From: Gambelia wislizenii
Lineage: Eukaryota > Chordata > Lepidosauria > Squamata > Crotaphytidae
NCBI GenBank assembly: GCA_030847615.1
Contig: JAUMIR010000001.1
Location: 89,949,501-90,013,500, forward strand
Length of the DNA: 64,000 nucleotides
Direction of reading: 5' to 3'
This document shows positions 19,113-30,107 of this stretch, piece after piece (the first letter of the stretch is position 1; each line of letters begins with the position of its first letter). Position numbers and translations under genes: made by a program. The notes beneath the pieces are model-generated. The model was not told the DNA's origin and ran no database searches. It was given only the letters and a program-made list of their open reading frames with translations.

Positions 19113-20946
19113 AAAAAATTGACATCACTATTTCATACAGGTCCCACTTGACAAAATTCATGGAAGCAAAAGGAACCAGAGGTGGCAAAATCTTGTTTCA
19201 AGTGATTGACCTGGTCACCTCATAAGCCAGTCTTGGCAATAGGTATGTAAGGGTGATAACTTTACAGAACTGTAAAACTTGGTTTTATTAGTACCATCTG
19301 TTCTGTTTTCTCTCCTCCTGCCCCATAGCGGGCTATTCTGAGCTGACACCAAATATATTGTGGGGAGTTAAAAGTAGCTCTCTGGAGAAGGAGCCTTTTG
19401 GCACTTAACAGTGTCTTACTTTAAAAGTTCCCAGGAGAAGCGTTTGACACACTCTCTCTTTGACAGAAGGACAAGGCCAGATGACAGCCTGGGATGCCTC
19501 TGTCCATCAGAAGATTCAGCCTGTATCCAACTAGCCAAGGGTATTTAAAGATCAGACACATAAATAATAGCATTCAAACACATTTGGTTACAATGCTTAA
19601 TAGCCGTAGCAGGAATCAGGAGAAGAAGGGAGGAAACCCCCCCACAAAGCTTCCTTTATTGTTATCTTAGTTTCAGGCATTTAGAAATATCCCTCCCCTT
19701 CAACTGTCTATGTTATTTTATTTTGAGAGAAGAACATTTGGTAATGCCAAACTGTATTAAATTTAACATTAGAGAAAATGTGAAGCATCTACCTTTGCTT
19801 GTTTGTTAGGAAACGAATAGATTTTTCTGCAAAGGTGTCTAGAAAACTCCCTTTTAAAAATAAATAAAATCCAACCAATTAATAAAAGTAATAAGCAGTT
19901 TGACAAAAAGGGAAAAGGTTAACTGCATAGCTGCCACTGCGCAACATTTTAGGTTATAGATTGCTAGCCAGAAAGGCTTTCTAGTGTTGTGAGTAGCAAC
20001 TGCTGCATCGTGGGAACAGGCTGAGGCAGACAATGATGGAATTGACAATGGTGAACACAAAGGCCACCTTTGGGAGAAACCATATCTCACGGTGCGCTGG
20101 GAAAAGTCAGAAATAGTGGCAGATGCTGTCAGGACTATAAGCAACAGATGCCTCCTGGCCAGTGTTCAGCTACTACAACCAGATCACACTATTCATAAGC
20201 AGGGGAGCATTTTTCTCTCTCTCTCCGCCTGCTCCCCCCTCTCTTTGTAGGAAGGAGGTAGCAAATACAAATATTGCAGAGGAATTAAAACCAGCAGATG
20301 GTGGCAAGAGGATTTGATGAGATCAGGGTCAGATATGGGTATACATGTGGTAGTGGCATTAATCATTCTTTACTTCTGGGAATTGAAAGTTCAGGCCACT
20401 AATACAGCATTAAATCGACCACCTTCATGTTGTGTTTTACTTACATGCTCCCCCCATTTTTTTGCCTTCTCATTTGGAATCCTGCCTCACTCCCTCATGG
20501 GGATCTTCTGTGTGGAGGTTCTATTGCATTCACAAGAGTTTAGCGGAACATATGTTGAATATCTTGGTTAATTCAATTTGTGTTTATTAATCCAGCCTAT
20601 CCTGAGCAGTGAATTTCAACAGCCTCATGCTAATATGATCCCATTACTTACAGCATTATTGTGATAACCTGCTCCTTTAGATTATTATAGTCTTGATTTT
20701 TTGTGTGTGTGCCATTATACATCTTCTTGTAGATCTTTAACTTTCAGTTTTACATATCTGTCCAGTTTTAGACTATTATGATACAAAAGGGATTTAGTAT
20801 ACCTTTCCAGAAATAATTTCAAGAGCCACATCATGCTGTGGTCAGGTAATCTGTCAAACAAACCCAGAGCCTTTCATGACCAGTTTGAGTCACACAGTAG
20901 TTCCATTCACAATGGAACCTATTTTTGATCCAATCCTGTTTTTAAC
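19113..20946. other. Quiet region
   Basis: No gene, repeat family or strong ORF is recognised over 1.8 kb. The 96-codon minus-strand ORF at 19854-20144 has no motif I know. This is one of the longest repeat-poor stretches in the window. Confidence 0.4.
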
Positions 20947-21066
20947 CAGAGCTTGAAAAAGTTACCTCTCTGGACTGCACGTGCCAGAATCCAGTAGTTA
21001 GCATGGCCACTAGGTATGATAGCTAGGTGACTCCGGGCACTATAAAGTAACTTTTTTCAAGCTCTG
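20947..21066. mobile_element. 120-bp fold-back MITE, probably hAT
   Basis: Arms CAGAGCTTGAAAAAGTTAC (20947-20965) and GTAACTTTTTTCAAGCTCTG (21047-21066) are near-perfect inverted repeats. The flanks TTTTTAAC and GTTTTAAT agree at six of eight positions, an eroded 8-bp duplication. The interior is partly palindromic. Confidence 0.7.
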
Positions 21067-21505
21067 GTTTTAATCAGTGTGTATTTATTATGAGCATATA
21101 CAGCCAGCGAGTGATAGTGTGTTACAGTTCACAGTTCTGGATCCTTACCTTTCTCATGATTGCTTATTTTACAGTACACAATCATGAACGTAATAAAGGT
21201 CTATTATCCCTGATTGTAAGTTGTCTTGGTAATTATTTTAACATAATTATTTTAATAGTATTACAAACTAAGCTTCAAAACCAAACTTCATTATTCTGTT
21301 GCCTTGGACAGGTACTGATCTCCAACATCCATTACCACACAATCAAAATTAATAATGAAAAATTGATAATTATAATTAATAAAGATGATTTTGAATAACA
21401 ACAACAACCATCAATATTGATAATGATAATAAGGCACTCAATATACCAAATGTTGTATACAAACCATAATGCTGTTATAATAATGATAATGAAATATGAG
21501 TCTTC
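21067..21505. other. No recognisable gene
   Basis: AT-rich, with many ATAAT-type runs at 21390-21490 that may be an old simple repeat. The 102-codon ORF at 21090-21398 is low-complexity and not convincing. Confidence 0.4.
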
Positions 21506-21856
21506 TGAGATTTTCAGACGCCTCTTTCAGCCTCTTGCCGTGCAAGCAGCCTCCGGTGCAGTAATGAGGCTGCCGCGCGGCAAGGGGTCCATTTCGGATG
21601 ATGCCGTTTCTCTCTCGGCGTCGTCCATGACTGTTGCGGCTAGCATTGGAGGTGGCCACGCTGTTTTTTACTCACGGACAACTTCCGTGAGTGAAAAATG
21701 GTGTGGCCGCCTCCAATGCTAGCCGCAACACTCATGGACGACACCAAGAGAGAAACGGCATCGTCTGAAATGGACCCCTTGCCGCGCGGCAGCCTCGTTA
21801 CTGCACCGGAGGCCACTTGCACAGTAAGAGGCTGAAAGAGGTGTCTGAAAATCTCC
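21506..21856. mobile_element. 351-bp near-perfect palindrome, MITE
   Basis: Both halves match almost base for base from GAGATTTTCAGACGCCTC to GAGGTGTCTGAAAATCTCC, meeting near 21682 at CACGGACAACTTCCGTGAG. The ends match the GGAGATTTTC family, with flanks TTC and TTG (imperfect). It is much more GC- and CpG-rich than its surroundings (CCGCGCGGCAAGG near each end). No coding content; the minus and plus ORFs mirror each other because of the palindrome. Confidence 0.88.
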
Positions 21857-22570
21857 TTGGTTGGTTATTGAGATTAGATACTTTGTCCAGCTGTTTTAGG
21901 CTATTTTCTTTGGATATTTCTAGATGAGGCTTTTATTATGCAATCATCTCACCCCATTCATTAAATTTTACAGGGGATCCAAACTATGTTGTGTTCCGTT
22001 GTAACCCTCCTGTGTTTTCCCAGTGCTTCTTCCATTTTTTCCTTCTCTTTCAACAACCACCATTTTAAAGGAGTAATGATGGAACTGCTACACAATGTCT
22101 TCTCATTGGAAGCACTAGGAGCTAACCTCTTTGGAAGCAGTCATAGATTGCTCTTGTTTGCTCTGACAAAGAGTGAGTGGAGCTGAAGTATTAGTGGATA
22201 GAATGGACAGTCCTAAGAAACACTCCATGTCTGTGGATTTCTCCAGTGTCCCAGCACAGTTCATGTAGAAATAGAATGCACAACACAGGACTGCATCAGA
22301 CAGACTAAATATGGCATGATAACAATGCCATATAAATGCGATTAATGTGATACTTAATTGGAGACATTGAGTTCTTTGAAATATGCTCATGGCCCTAGGC
22401 AAAGATCCACTGTATTTCTTAATAGACAATTTCCCTCTTGGATCCTAAATTAAGAGAAAAGATTCCCACCCCAATCTAGGGCAATTCCTCTGTTTCCCAG
22501 CAGCACTTCATGTCCCATCCCACTTTGTTCAGGAAGGCCCCAATTTTCCCAAGGGGCTTTTCCAGGAGTA
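21857..22570. other. No recognisable gene or repeat
   Basis: Ordinary sequence; short ORFs only. Nothing to support. Confidence 0.4.
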
Positions 22571-23054
22571 AAGTAGGCCCCCCGTATCCACTGATTCAAT
22601 TATCCACGGGATACAAACAGCACACCTACCATAGAGTCTTCCTATAAAATGTATGATCTCTAGCCATTTTCTAGATCCTCCAAGGCAACTCTATGGTGTT
22701 TTATTTATTTATTTATACCCTGTTCTTCAGCCACAAGGCTATCAGAGCGGCTTACAAATTGTTTTCAGCAATAGCAATTTACACATCTATACTGTGTTAA
22801 GCAGTTTCCAGTGTGTGTTAGCTAATTGCCCCCACAAGCTTGGTACTCAATTTACTGACCTACGAAAGGATGGAAGGCTGAGTGAACCTTGGAGCCCTCT
22901 GGAATCGAACTCGCAATGTGATGACTTATAGTACTGGCATTTAACCACTGCGCCACCAGGGTCCCATTCTTTTCAGTGGTGTTTGTTATTATTCACAGTT
23001 TTCAGTATCTATGCCCCCCTGAACCAATCTCCAGCAGATATGGGGGTCCTACTG
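22571..23054. mobile_element. Tigger/MER2-like MITE split by a SINE
   Basis: Left end AAGTAGGCCCCCCGTATCC and right end GATATGGGGGTCCTACTG with TA at 22569-22570 and 23055-23056. Inner ATTATCCACGG and ATTATTCACAG words are the usual subterminal repeats. A SINE occupies 22701-22965. Confidence 0.78.
22701..22965 (-). mobile_element. tRNA-headed squamate SINE inside the Tigger-like MITE
   Basis: On the minus strand it begins GGGACCCTGGTGGCGCAGTG, a tRNA-like A-box region, followed by a B box in TTGCGAGTTCGATTCC. A body with CCATCCTTTCGTAGGTCAG and a TTTGTAAGCCGCTCTGATAG 3' part ends in (AAAT)n. This is the arrangement of Sauria-type SINEs. It is a complete-looking, moderately diverged copy. 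Confidence 0.8.
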
Positions 23055-23056
23055 TA

Positions 23057-23394
23057 CAACGAAGCTGTAAGGGAAGAAGAGTTAGCAAGTTTGCATCTAT
23101 GATCTCCCCTCTGTTCACTTATCCTAGGATCTATGCCTTTCTGTGCATGGTAAACATAAAGCCATCAGGGAAAAATACTGAGAGCTTACAAACATTGCAA
23201 AATCTAACATGTTAGTTTTACTTTTTTTTTTTTTTAAAAAAAAATCTTGTTACTTTCATGAGTAACAGTTAACTTTGCTCACTGATAATGCATCACTTTT
23301 CATTTCTTTAAAAAAAAATCAATTATTTTAAAAAATGCCCCTCCACATGTCCTCCAACAACGTTTTGAAGAGATGAGTAAACACTGGTTTTACA
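23057..23394. other. No recognisable gene
   Basis: Includes a T/A homopolymer stretch at 23220-23245. Nothing else. Confidence 0.4.
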
Positions 23395-23419
23395 CAGACA
23401 CAGACAGACAGACAGACAG

Positions 23420-23449
<30 letters not shown>
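23395..23449. repeat. (GACA)n(CA)n compound microsatellite
   Basis: CAGA/GACA units run into a CA tract of about 14 units. Confidence 0.95.
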
Positions 23450-23450
<1 letters not shown>

Positions 23451-24249
23451 TCCTCTGGACATTTGTAGCTCTAACTATACTTCATTTCGGTAGCAGTTTT
23501 CCACAGATAATTTCACAAAAACTTCACTCATTCTTTCTCTTTTTGGCTTTTGAAATTACTATTTGTAATAGATAATAGGTGAGTTTCCTGAGGCTAGAAT
23601 AGACCTGTTGAATTAATGGAACTTACTTAAGTTCTGGATTTACCAAGTTATCATAGATTCAATGGGCCTGCTCTAGCTGAAACCATCAAGAGGATTTAGG
23701 TTTGATCTTGTACATTATTAGGTCCTCCAGAGCCCTATGAATGCCTACACCGAGTTCTCCCATCTGAGAAGGTTTCCCATTTATAAGTGCTCAGGATACA
23801 CAGCTCCCTGCATTTATGTGTCTATAACAGAAAACCCACACACTTCTAAATCAGAGCATATGCACAGTTTAAAACCTTATCTTTTAAACTAAGCACTGGG
23901 AATATGATGTACTGAATTCCTAGGCCTGTTGTGGAAGCTACATATCCATGTGAGTATCCAAAAATATTGCAGATCAGACCAAATCCCTTAACATGTACCT
24001 GTGTAATCTTAACATTAAAAATCTGTGCTCTCAGAAGGCAATCGGATAGAATTAAATATTGTGACTTGTTTGGGAACATCTTGAATAAACCTGGCTGTGT
24101 AGCTTTAGGTAGGGCAATAAGCATGTTCCAACTCTACTTTCTGATCAATTTTCTTACTTTTTTTAGATGTTGGTTTCAGTGTCTCGTACAGAAATGGCCA
24201 AGTATTAGCTTAAGATCATTTATTCCTTTCTTGCTTGACCTGAAATAAA
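23450..24249. other. No recognisable gene or repeat
   Basis: Ordinary sequence. Overlapping ORFs of about 100 codons at 23846-24248 lack any motif. Confidence 0.4.
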
Positions 24250-24620
24250 TCTTTCCATCCAATAGGAAACCCTTTTGTTTTAATGTTCTGTGTCAATGAG
24301 CCAATTAATTCAAACTCCTTTCAAACCCGCACCCCACCCTAAGCACCCACAGGTCCAGTTGTCATTAGTCCTTTCTTCTGAAAGGACTCATTTCCATCAC
24401 TCCATGTCACCGATGAATGAGAAATTAATCAGCATCATTAGAGAGAAAACTCCCACTTGAACGGCAGGATCCTTTTCTCCCCCATTGCCTGATTGTGATT
24501 TCATACCTTTTATGTAAAGCAGACTACCAGAGCTGTTACCTATTTAAGGAATTTTTCAATTAACATTTTTCCCCCTCAAGAGTGACCAGAGCCTTTCGAA
24601 CCCACCACAAAAGGTTGCCT
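24250..24620. other. Candidate conserved non-coding sequence
   Basis: Repeat-free, with several homeobox- and POU-like words close together (CCAATTAATTC, TCATTAGTCC, GAGAAATTAATCAGC, TTTCAATTAAC). No frame is open. This is a guess from texture. Confidence 0.25.
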
Positions 24621-25358
24621 CACTTTTTAAATATATATGTATAGCCTTCATCTTCTGTTCCTTCATCGTCTTTCATTGAGTGCGGTAATTTAGTTCAAGC
24701 TCTGACCAATCAATAGCTGATCAATGCACAGCAGGAGAGATTTTTTTTTTCCTTTTAAAATCCACTATACTTCTTCAAGGCAGTAAAAATTTCTTATTTG
24801 AACAAAGAGAGAGAGAGAATGGGAGATACCCTGGCCTCATTTAAAAATTTGACTAATTGGCCCTTGGATAAAAATACAAAGACCTTAAAGGAGGATAACA
24901 GCAACTAGGATGAGGATTATACCACCTCAAACCCCAAGGAATTGTAAAGTTAACATTCCTGATGTTTAAAAAAGGAAAACCTATTTTGGATCCCAATTTA
25001 GTGATCACCTATTAAAATAGCCTCCCAGTTTGGGTAGCTTCCATACAAAATGGTAACAGCTATTTTCTGTGTAAGAGCATATGTGTAAGACATATACATG
25101 TATGTAAGATAGACAGATAACACACAAACACAAAATCATTTGGAGAGAAATACTATTGTTTTAATCCACCTACTTCAAAGTGACCACATAGACTATTCTG
25201 TTCTGAAGAAAATGGGTTGGGTCCTTTTGTGTCATTTTTTTTTCTTCCCAGAGAAAAAACAACAAAACCAAGCAATAGAGACTCAGTGTCTGAAGTATAG
25301 ATTCATTGGGTTTCCAGTTATCTAATTTAGTGAAGCCACATGTCAGTGCAACAACTCT
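24621..25358. other. No recognisable gene
   Basis: AT-rich ordinary sequence with a short GA run near 24806. Nothing to support. Confidence 0.4.
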
Positions 25359-25664
25359 GAGGCTTATCACATGCTGAAGTAAAGTAGCAGGGCAGCCAGA
25401 AGGTTCTGCTTTCTGTGCTACCTTATCGTATGACATTGTCATTCTTCCAGTGTTCTGCTGTTCCGGTCCTGTGGTGGACGGAAGTAAAACTGCATCTTTT
25501 TACTAATGGATTTTTCCGGTTAGAAAAAAGACACAGTTTTACCTCTGTCTCCCATGGGACTGGAACAGCAGAACACCAGAAGAATGATGTCATGCAGTAA
25601 GGCAGTATGGAAAGCAGAACCTTCTGGCTGCCCGGCCGCTTTACTTCAGCATGCGATAAGCCTC
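25359..25664. mobile_element. 306-bp palindromic MITE, GAGGCTTATC ends
   Basis: Arms starting GAGGCTTATCACATGCTGAA and ending TTCAGCATGCGATAAGCCTC match nearly throughout, including AGCCAGAAGGTTCTGCTTTC on both sides and AGTGTTCTGCTGTTCC/GGAACAGCAGAACACC inside. TCT flanks both ends (25356-25358 and 25665-25667). The end resembles the GGACTTTATCAGAC family, so it may be a relative. No transposase. Confidence 0.82.
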
Positions 25665-27708
25665 TCTCATTTCCCTCTGGATGTTATCTTACACTGAAAA
25701 CCTTAAAAGAAAGCAAACCCCTCCCATGTGTTTATTGAGAGCTTTTTGAAATATTCAGAACAAAAAAGTTAACAAAATTAAGCATTGCTCATTGAATTCC
25801 CTGCTCATATTGTAAAAGAAAATGGTGCATAATGGACCACTTCTTAGGTTATAGTTCCATACCATATTTATATACACTGGATGGCATGGGATAGGTCTTA
25901 AATCCCCTTGTGTTCATACAACACTGCATTGGTGGTGGTGGTAGGAGAACAGCTGGCATAGAATCAGGCTTCCCTTAGAAGATGGTTTCTGGTGTAATCT
26001 CTACCTATTTGCAAGAGGAAAACTCAGTGGAGTTGGGAGTGAAGTGAGGAATTTAGTTGAAATCCTGTGTCTGCTCTGCTACAGTGTCTGATCCCAGCTA
26101 ATGATGTCATCAACAAATAATGAGCTATAATTCCAGGCCTGAGTCCACACTGTAGTATTGACATGTCTGGTCTGTCTTTCCAAAGGCAACAGGCCAATCA
26201 TTCCCTGTTCATACCTGGAAGGAAATTGCCCATATGATGCCTGTGAGACAAGAAAAGGGATCCTGTACCACTAACAGATGAATCTGCCAGTTCTGCTCAA
26301 GAAGACCAGATCACAGTTAGGCTGTGCCATCCTGACTCACTTGGAAGATATGAGATATAGCAAGTCATATTAGGGATGCAGCCTAAAGAAGCATGGAGGG
26401 GCAGCAGTGGGGGAAGCTCTTCCCATAAGCTAAGCCTCCATGCCCATACTTGCTACTGCAAGGAGACAACTCACACAGCTCCACCCAGACTCACAATGGA
26501 TCACACAGGAAGTTGGATAATCAGTACCATGCAACAACATCCTGGTGACACCAGTTACAGGATGCATGAACCATCCTTTACTTCTTCTCTGAAACTGATG
26601 CTACAAGGACCCCACCAGCCCCCCTGTAGCCATGAGAGAGTTCAAACAATACCTATCAGCAATTGTGGAATGACCTGAACAGCCATATGATCTGAAGGTA
26701 TGTGGGCCCCACGTGGAAAGTGGTGGGCATGCCCAATGAAAAGAAACCATGAGAAGAAGCCTCACATCTCAATTCTAGTCATACGTACATGAAAGCAAGT
26801 CCCACTGAATCCAGTGGCAATTGTACTCGAGTGAAATGTGCATTGGATGGAGTTCAGACAGTCCACTATTGGGAATAGAGTGACCTTCCAGCCATTCCTC
26901 CTTGCCAATGTGCTCATCTGTTCCAGGCTACATGAGGACACACCACCCACCAAAGTACCAACTTACCTGATGCACCTTAATTTTTTTAAATGAAAGGACT
27001 TCTAAGGAGGAAATATGCATTTTTATATTATACTTTTTGGGCAAAATTCATCTATCCACCTGTTAGTAGTGTATATAGTCTTGGGAATTTTCCAACTAAT
27101 CTCAATGCAAATGTAATGTAATGTAATTTTTAAAAAGTTTTTTTTAAAAATGTAAATGCAACATCATGGTACTTTTTTCACTAACTCTTGGGAATTTATC
27201 AGCTTATCTCTGGCAGCCTGACATTTTAAAGATTTTTTTTTAATTCCTTGATCTTCATATCTCAGCTATTAATAAATAAAACTTTCCCCTTCCTTGCTTC
27301 AGGTTTCTTCTATTCCCTACTTGGTGAGAAAACCCAAACAAGCATGGTGACACCTGATTAATAACCAGTCAGTGGATCTTCCCACCTCCAAGCGCATTGT
27401 TCCCCAAGGAACTGTTGTTTCAGAAACAAGAAAGGCACAATGACATATAGTCTGTCACAGCCTTCTTGCAGTGAAGGGAAAAAGTTTTAAAAACATCCCT
27501 ATCTAAAAATGAACCTGTGTTCTGCTCATAGTCAGCACAGCTTTTCTTTGAAAATGTAAACAAAAGAAAATCTTCCACCAAATCAATTCTTGGTAGCACA
27601 GCTTTGTCAACATTATTTAAAGTGTTTATTTACTAATATTTTTCTTCTTTGCCTCCCCATATTATGGTGCTGATCAGAAGTAAAAGAAGGTATTAAACCA
27701 AGGTAGGG
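25665..27708. other. Quiet region, about 2 kb
   Basis: No gene, LINE, SINE or MITE recognised. ORFs at 26376-26678 and 26762-26953 have no motifs. It could be diverged ancient repeat or unique sequence. Confidence 0.4.
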
Positions 27709-27838
27709 GGATGTGTGCCTCCCAATATTGTTGAATGACAACTTCCATCATCCCACACAATTGGCTATGCTGGCTAGGGCCAACAGGTGTTGCAAGCCAG
27801 CAATATCACGAGGACCACATGTTGCCTGCCCCTGCTTT
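27709..27838. mobile_element. hAT-type MITE (TTGAATGACAACTTCCATCA type)
   Basis: TGCCTCCCAATATTGTTGAA, CATCATCCCACACAATTGGC and GTTGCCTGCCCCTGCTTTA occur in the order of a very common sauropsid hAT MITE. The two halves are weakly inverted. Confidence 0.6.
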
Positions 27839-27988
27839 AAATACAACCCCACTATTGTAAGGAGGCCATTTACTGCTTACCATTTCTATCAGTGTTACAT
27901 TCCCCACCCTCCACCCACTCCACTATACACATTCAGTTCTACTCTCTGAGTTTAGCCAAGCCTAATAGGAAGCTTTCTTATAATGGAG

Positions 27989-28184
27989 GGCCTATCTACA
28001 CTGCAGAAATACAGCAGTTTGACACCACTTTATCCACCATAGTTCTATCCTATGGAATCCTGGTATTTGTAGTTTTGTGAGGTATTTAGCCTTTTCTCTT
28101 AGAGAACTCTGGCACCTCACCAAACTATAAATATCAGGATTCCAAAGGACAGAACTATGGTGGATAAAGGGGTGTAAACAGGCC
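27989..28184. mobile_element. 196-bp palindromic MITE, GGCCTATCTACACTGCAG ends
   Basis: Left arm GGCCTATCTACACTGCAG and right arm ending GGTGTAAACAGGCC are inverted. The inner parts mirror each other as well: CTATGGAATCCTGGTATTTG against TATCAGGATTCCAAAGG, and CCACTTTATCCACCATAG against CTATGGTGGATAAAG. Same family as 32350-32570 and the split copy at 37877-38800. Target duplication not resolved. Confidence 0.75.
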
Positions 28185-28498
28185 TAGAGTCAGAGCTTGG
28201 TTATCTAGCCTAGCACTAAATGTGACAACAGTCCTACAGGGTTACCTCCAGATGAGGACTTCCTCATTCATGGAGGTCCATGAGAATATGGGAGATCCAG
28301 ACTTATTTTCAGTTGGTAACATTTTCATGTTTTGCTGTTGTTTCTTCTGGGTTTTTTTCCTTACCAGAAGAAATTTGTTACAGAAAAAAGACAGAATAAC
28401 TGTGTAATACCTTTTATTTGTGAGCCATAGGAGCACCCCAGAGTTCAAGAAGGCCCTTCTCCCAGTCCCACCACCATCACCACTAGTTGGCAGGGACA

Positions 28499-28592
28499 TA
28501 GAATCCTAGAATCCTAGAAGCATAGATTTGAAAGAGACCACAAGGTCCATCCAGTCCAACCCCTTGCCATGCAGGAATACACAATCAAAGCA
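28499..28592 (-). mobile_element. CR1 3' end, antisense
   Basis: AGAATCCTAGAATCCTAGAAG and GACCACAAGGTCCATCCAGTC identify a reversed, severely truncated CR1. Confidence 0.85.
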
Positions 28593-28996
28593 CATGAGAG
28601 AGGGCCTTCTCTCTGGCTGCCTTTAGATTCTGGAACTCCCTTCCCAGGGAGGCCAGAATAGCCCACTCCCTCTATGTTTCCATCGCCAGGCAAATGCTTT
28701 TTTATTCTGGCAGGCTTTTAAAATGCAAAATTTTTAAGCAATGGGCTGTGGGTGCTGTATTGTTTTAGACTGAACTGTTCTAATTTTTAAAAAGATCTTT
28801 TAATGGTATTTTATCTTTTTAAGTGTACTTTTAAATCATTTTAATATAGTCAATAGTTTAATCCCTTTGTAATGTTCAATGTTTTGCATTTTTTAGCTAT
28901 ATATTTATATCTATCTATCTATCTATCTATCTTTAAACAGTAACTTGCCTTGAGTCACATTTTGGGAGAAAAGCATGATGATGATGATGATGATTT
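28593..28996 (+). mobile_element. L2 LINE 3' end
   Basis: GAGAGGGCCTTCTCTCTGGC and TGGAACTCCCTTCCCAGGGA are the last L2 codons, followed by an AT-rich 3' UTR, a (TATC)n tract near 28906-28932, the CCTTGAGTCACATTTTGGGA block and a (GAT)n tail at 28976-28996. Confidence 0.82.
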
Positions 28997-29193
28997 TCCA
29001 GCTGAACATACTATAAGGATTTCCCCCCCACACAATTGGAAAAAACTTCTAGAGGATATTAGGGTTAGTAGGTGGACAAACATGGCACATTCTAAGCATG
29101 GCGAATTTTACACATTCTAATTATGAGCTTAAAATTACAGGCTGGTTCAGCTGATTTTTTTGTTAACCCAATCTCTTAGGGGCCTGTCAGCTT

Positions 29194-29575
29194 ACAGAGC
29201 CAGCATGGTGTACTCAGAGAGATGGGGGTTCGAATTCCTGCTAAGCCATGGAAACCCACTTTGTGACCTTAAGCAAATTACACTTTCTCATCCTCAGATG
29301 AAGGCAAACACAAACCCTCTCTGAACAAATCTTCCAAGAAAACTCCATGATAGGTTTGTATTAGGGTTGCCAGAAGTCAGGATTGCCAGAAGTCAGGAAT
29401 TCCACACTCAGCAATGGAAACCCACCAGGTAGTCTTGGGAAGTCACACCCTCCCAGCCTCAGAGGAAGGCAAAGGCAAACCCCCTCTGAACAAATTTTGC
29501 CAAGAAAACCCCGTGATAGGTTCACCTTAGGGTCGCCATAAGTTGGAAACAACTTTTCAGGCACATAACAACAAA
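29194..29575 (+). mobile_element. tRNA-headed SINE with RTE-like tail, duplicated body
   Basis: The first unit (29194-29380) has a tRNA-like head GAGCCAGCATGGTGTA and a GGTTCGAATTCC B box. A second unit (29395-29575) repeats the body from GAATTCC onward. Both carry CAATGGAAACCCA-like, AGGAAGGCAAAGGCAAAC-like and CCAAGAAAAC(C/T)CC words. The 3' end TAGGGTCGCCATAAGTTGGA is alike the BovB/RTE 3' end. The copy ends AACAACAAA. Confidence 0.8.
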
Positions 29576-29614
29576 GTCCCCTGGAGTTCAGCGGTACGTC
29601 TGAGTAGAAATTTA

Positions 29615-29638
29615 TAGGGAGTGTGTGTGTGTGTGTAT
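29615..29638. repeat. (GT)n tract
   Basis: About ten GT units. Confidence 0.9.
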
Positions 29639-30019
29639 CTGCGTAATTTTTATGTGTGCTTGAGCTACATTCCACAGTGAACAATTAGTCCTCAGGTCCT
29701 CAAACATGTTGTTGTCTGAGGTAGTAATTTCCCTTTCTGTAGACTAGGGGTTTTTCTTTTCCCAGCACATGTTTGTATGGGTGGGGCCTAAGCCAATGGT
29801 TGGCAGGGCCAGAACCAAAAGCAGGCAGATCACCCCTTCTCTCTTTTTGCCACCCATTTCTCTCCCATTCCAACTTATTTTCTGGCCAGCAGACTTCCAG
29901 GGAAGGGGTAGTCCTCTCTTGCCAAATGCCTGGATTCCTTGCTTGAGTGAGTTTCTAATATTAGGGTTTAAGCCATCAATGAAGCACCCATGCTTTAGAA
30001 ACTACAGGAACTATGTGGT

Positions 30020-30107
30020 ACTGCATCTGAAAAAGTGGGTTTATGTATATCCACAGAAGCTTATGTGAAAATAAAAATCAGTTAATCCTAAAGGTGGTGC
30101 CACGCTT
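30020..30107 (+). mobile_element. Short amniote repeat (CAGAAGCTTATG type)
   Basis: TGCATCTGAAAAAGTGGGTT, CCACAGAAGCTTATGTGAAA and CAGTTAATCCTAAAGGTGGTGCCAC occur in the order of a widespread reptile interspersed repeat. Other copies: 31322-31420 (minus) and 52566-52662. Confidence 0.6.

Noticed and set aside
22701..22965. tRNA gene on the minus strand
   Set aside because: Only tRNA-like promoter boxes of a SINE are present; no cloverleaf with acceptor stem can be made.
23395..23449. CRISPR-like spaced repeats
   Set aside because: Simple dinucleotide and tetranucleotide repeats without spacers; the genome is vertebrate. No CRISPR array occurs anywhere in the window.
26376..26678. 100-codon ORF as a small gene
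   Set aside because: No motif, no codon-use signal visible, no conserved start or splice context.
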